Source: Bacteroidota bacterium (GTDB taxonomy: Bacteria; Bacteroidota; Bacteroidia; Bacteroidales; CAJPTX01). From it: DNA of 6,822 nt. The notes beneath the pieces were generated by a model. It saw nothing but the letters and a program-made list of their open reading frames with translations, did not search any database and had not been told where the DNA came from. The position numbers and the translations under genes are program-made. The stretch spans positions 1 to 6,822 of the forward strand of contig PDRH01000077.1 in the NCBI GenBank assembly GCA_002748015.1. Reading direction: 5' to 3'. Below, in pieces: positions 6,613 through 6,822 of this stretch. How positions within the stretch are numbered: the first letter of the stretch is position 1; each line of letters opens with the position of its first letter.

Positions 6613-6822
6613 ACACCTCTGCTACCACAAGCTTTCACCACCAAATCGATGGGGAAAAGCTTTTGCTGAGCTATTTTCATTGGCAAAACAGCATCTACAA
6701 AGATAGTATTTCCCACTATAATACCCCTTTCCTCATTCAGATAGCCAGAGCCCCCATACTCATTCCAGCACCGCTCGCTACTTGTACTACCAGATCAACA
6801 CCTATCTCGATGGGTACAGGGC
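6613..6822 (-). other. Right-edge region: SEFIR leader plus ambiguous coding-like frames, no supported gene
   Basis: Two minus-strand frames look partly protein-like. One enters from the window edge and stops with TGA at 6739-6737, ending '...LVVQVASGAGMSMGALAI'; it could be the last 27 residues of an upstream gene. The other is open from 6794, past a TGA at 6797, and reads 'CWNEYGGSGYLNEERG', then 'NTIFVDAVLPMKIAQQKLF', before running into the SEFIR gene in another frame. The second would overlap the promoter, so at most one reading is right. Either could be decayed sequence. Bases beyond the window are needed to decide. Confidence 0.25.
6698..6705 (-). promoter_or_regulatory. Bacteroidota-type promoter (-7 element) for the SEFIR gene
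   Basis: TATCTTTG on the minus strand matches TAnnTTTG exactly, about 85 nt before the ATG at 6612, implying a leader of about 80 nt. No clear TTG lies at -33. The context GGGAAATACTATCTTTGTAG shares the GGAAAnnCTATCTTTGT pattern with the lipoprotein promoter. Confidence 0.6.

Noticed and set aside
6722..6822. Plus-strand frame at the right edge reading '...RYLYYQINTYLDGYR'
   Set aside because: It has no ATG within the window and is in-register antisense to the minus-strand edge frame. It is tyrosine-rich and plausible, but cannot be supported without the sequence beyond the window.

Overview
The window looks like part of an anti-phage defence island from a member of the Bacteroidota. The phylum call rests on matches to the Bacteroidota sigma-ABfr -7 element (TAnnTTTG) upstream of three of the four main genes, and on the absence of convincing Shine-Dalgarno sequences. 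GC is moderate and uneven by eye: sampled lines give about 60% in the left gene and 48-50% in the KAP and SEFIR genes. CTA and ATA codons are common and all four main genes stop with TAG. I cannot name a genus. No RNA gene, CRISPR array or transposase was seen.

Layout, left to right. (1) 2-1111 (+) is the 3' part of a GmrSD-like (DUF262/DUF1524) restriction endonuclease, holding the HNH-type DUF1524 nuclease domain and an extra C-terminal module. (2) Convergent to it, 1147-1671 (-) encodes a 174-residue predicted lipoprotein of unknown function. (3) A 239-bp divergent control region (1672-1910) holds back-to-back promoters, a leader hairpin and a G-tract/C-tract inverted repeat. (4) 1911-5195 (+) encodes a 1094-residue KAP-family P-loop NTPase with two membrane segments between Walker A and Walker B and a C-terminal part of about 680 residues that I cannot assign. 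(5) 5196-5529 has no intact gene but carries decayed coding sequence on the minus strand. One piece resembles the tail of the neighbouring SEFIR protein and another is a possible MORN-like tail. (6) 5530-6612 (-) encodes a 360-residue protein with an AbiJ-like helical N-terminus and a C-terminal SEFIR/TIR domain. (7) 6613-6822 holds its promoter and ambiguous edge sequence.

How the parts may work together: type IV-like restriction (GmrSD family), KAP NTPases (the family of the T7-excluding PifA) and AbiJ/TIR-type abortive infection proteins are all associated with phage defence. The genes alternate in orientation and three have their own promoter, so this looks more like stacked independent modules than one operon. 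The pairing most worth testing is the lipoprotein with the KAP NTPase: they are divergent, share one intergenic region and both are predicted to sit in the envelope. The relic between KAP and SEFIR suggests repeated gain and loss of defence genes at this site.
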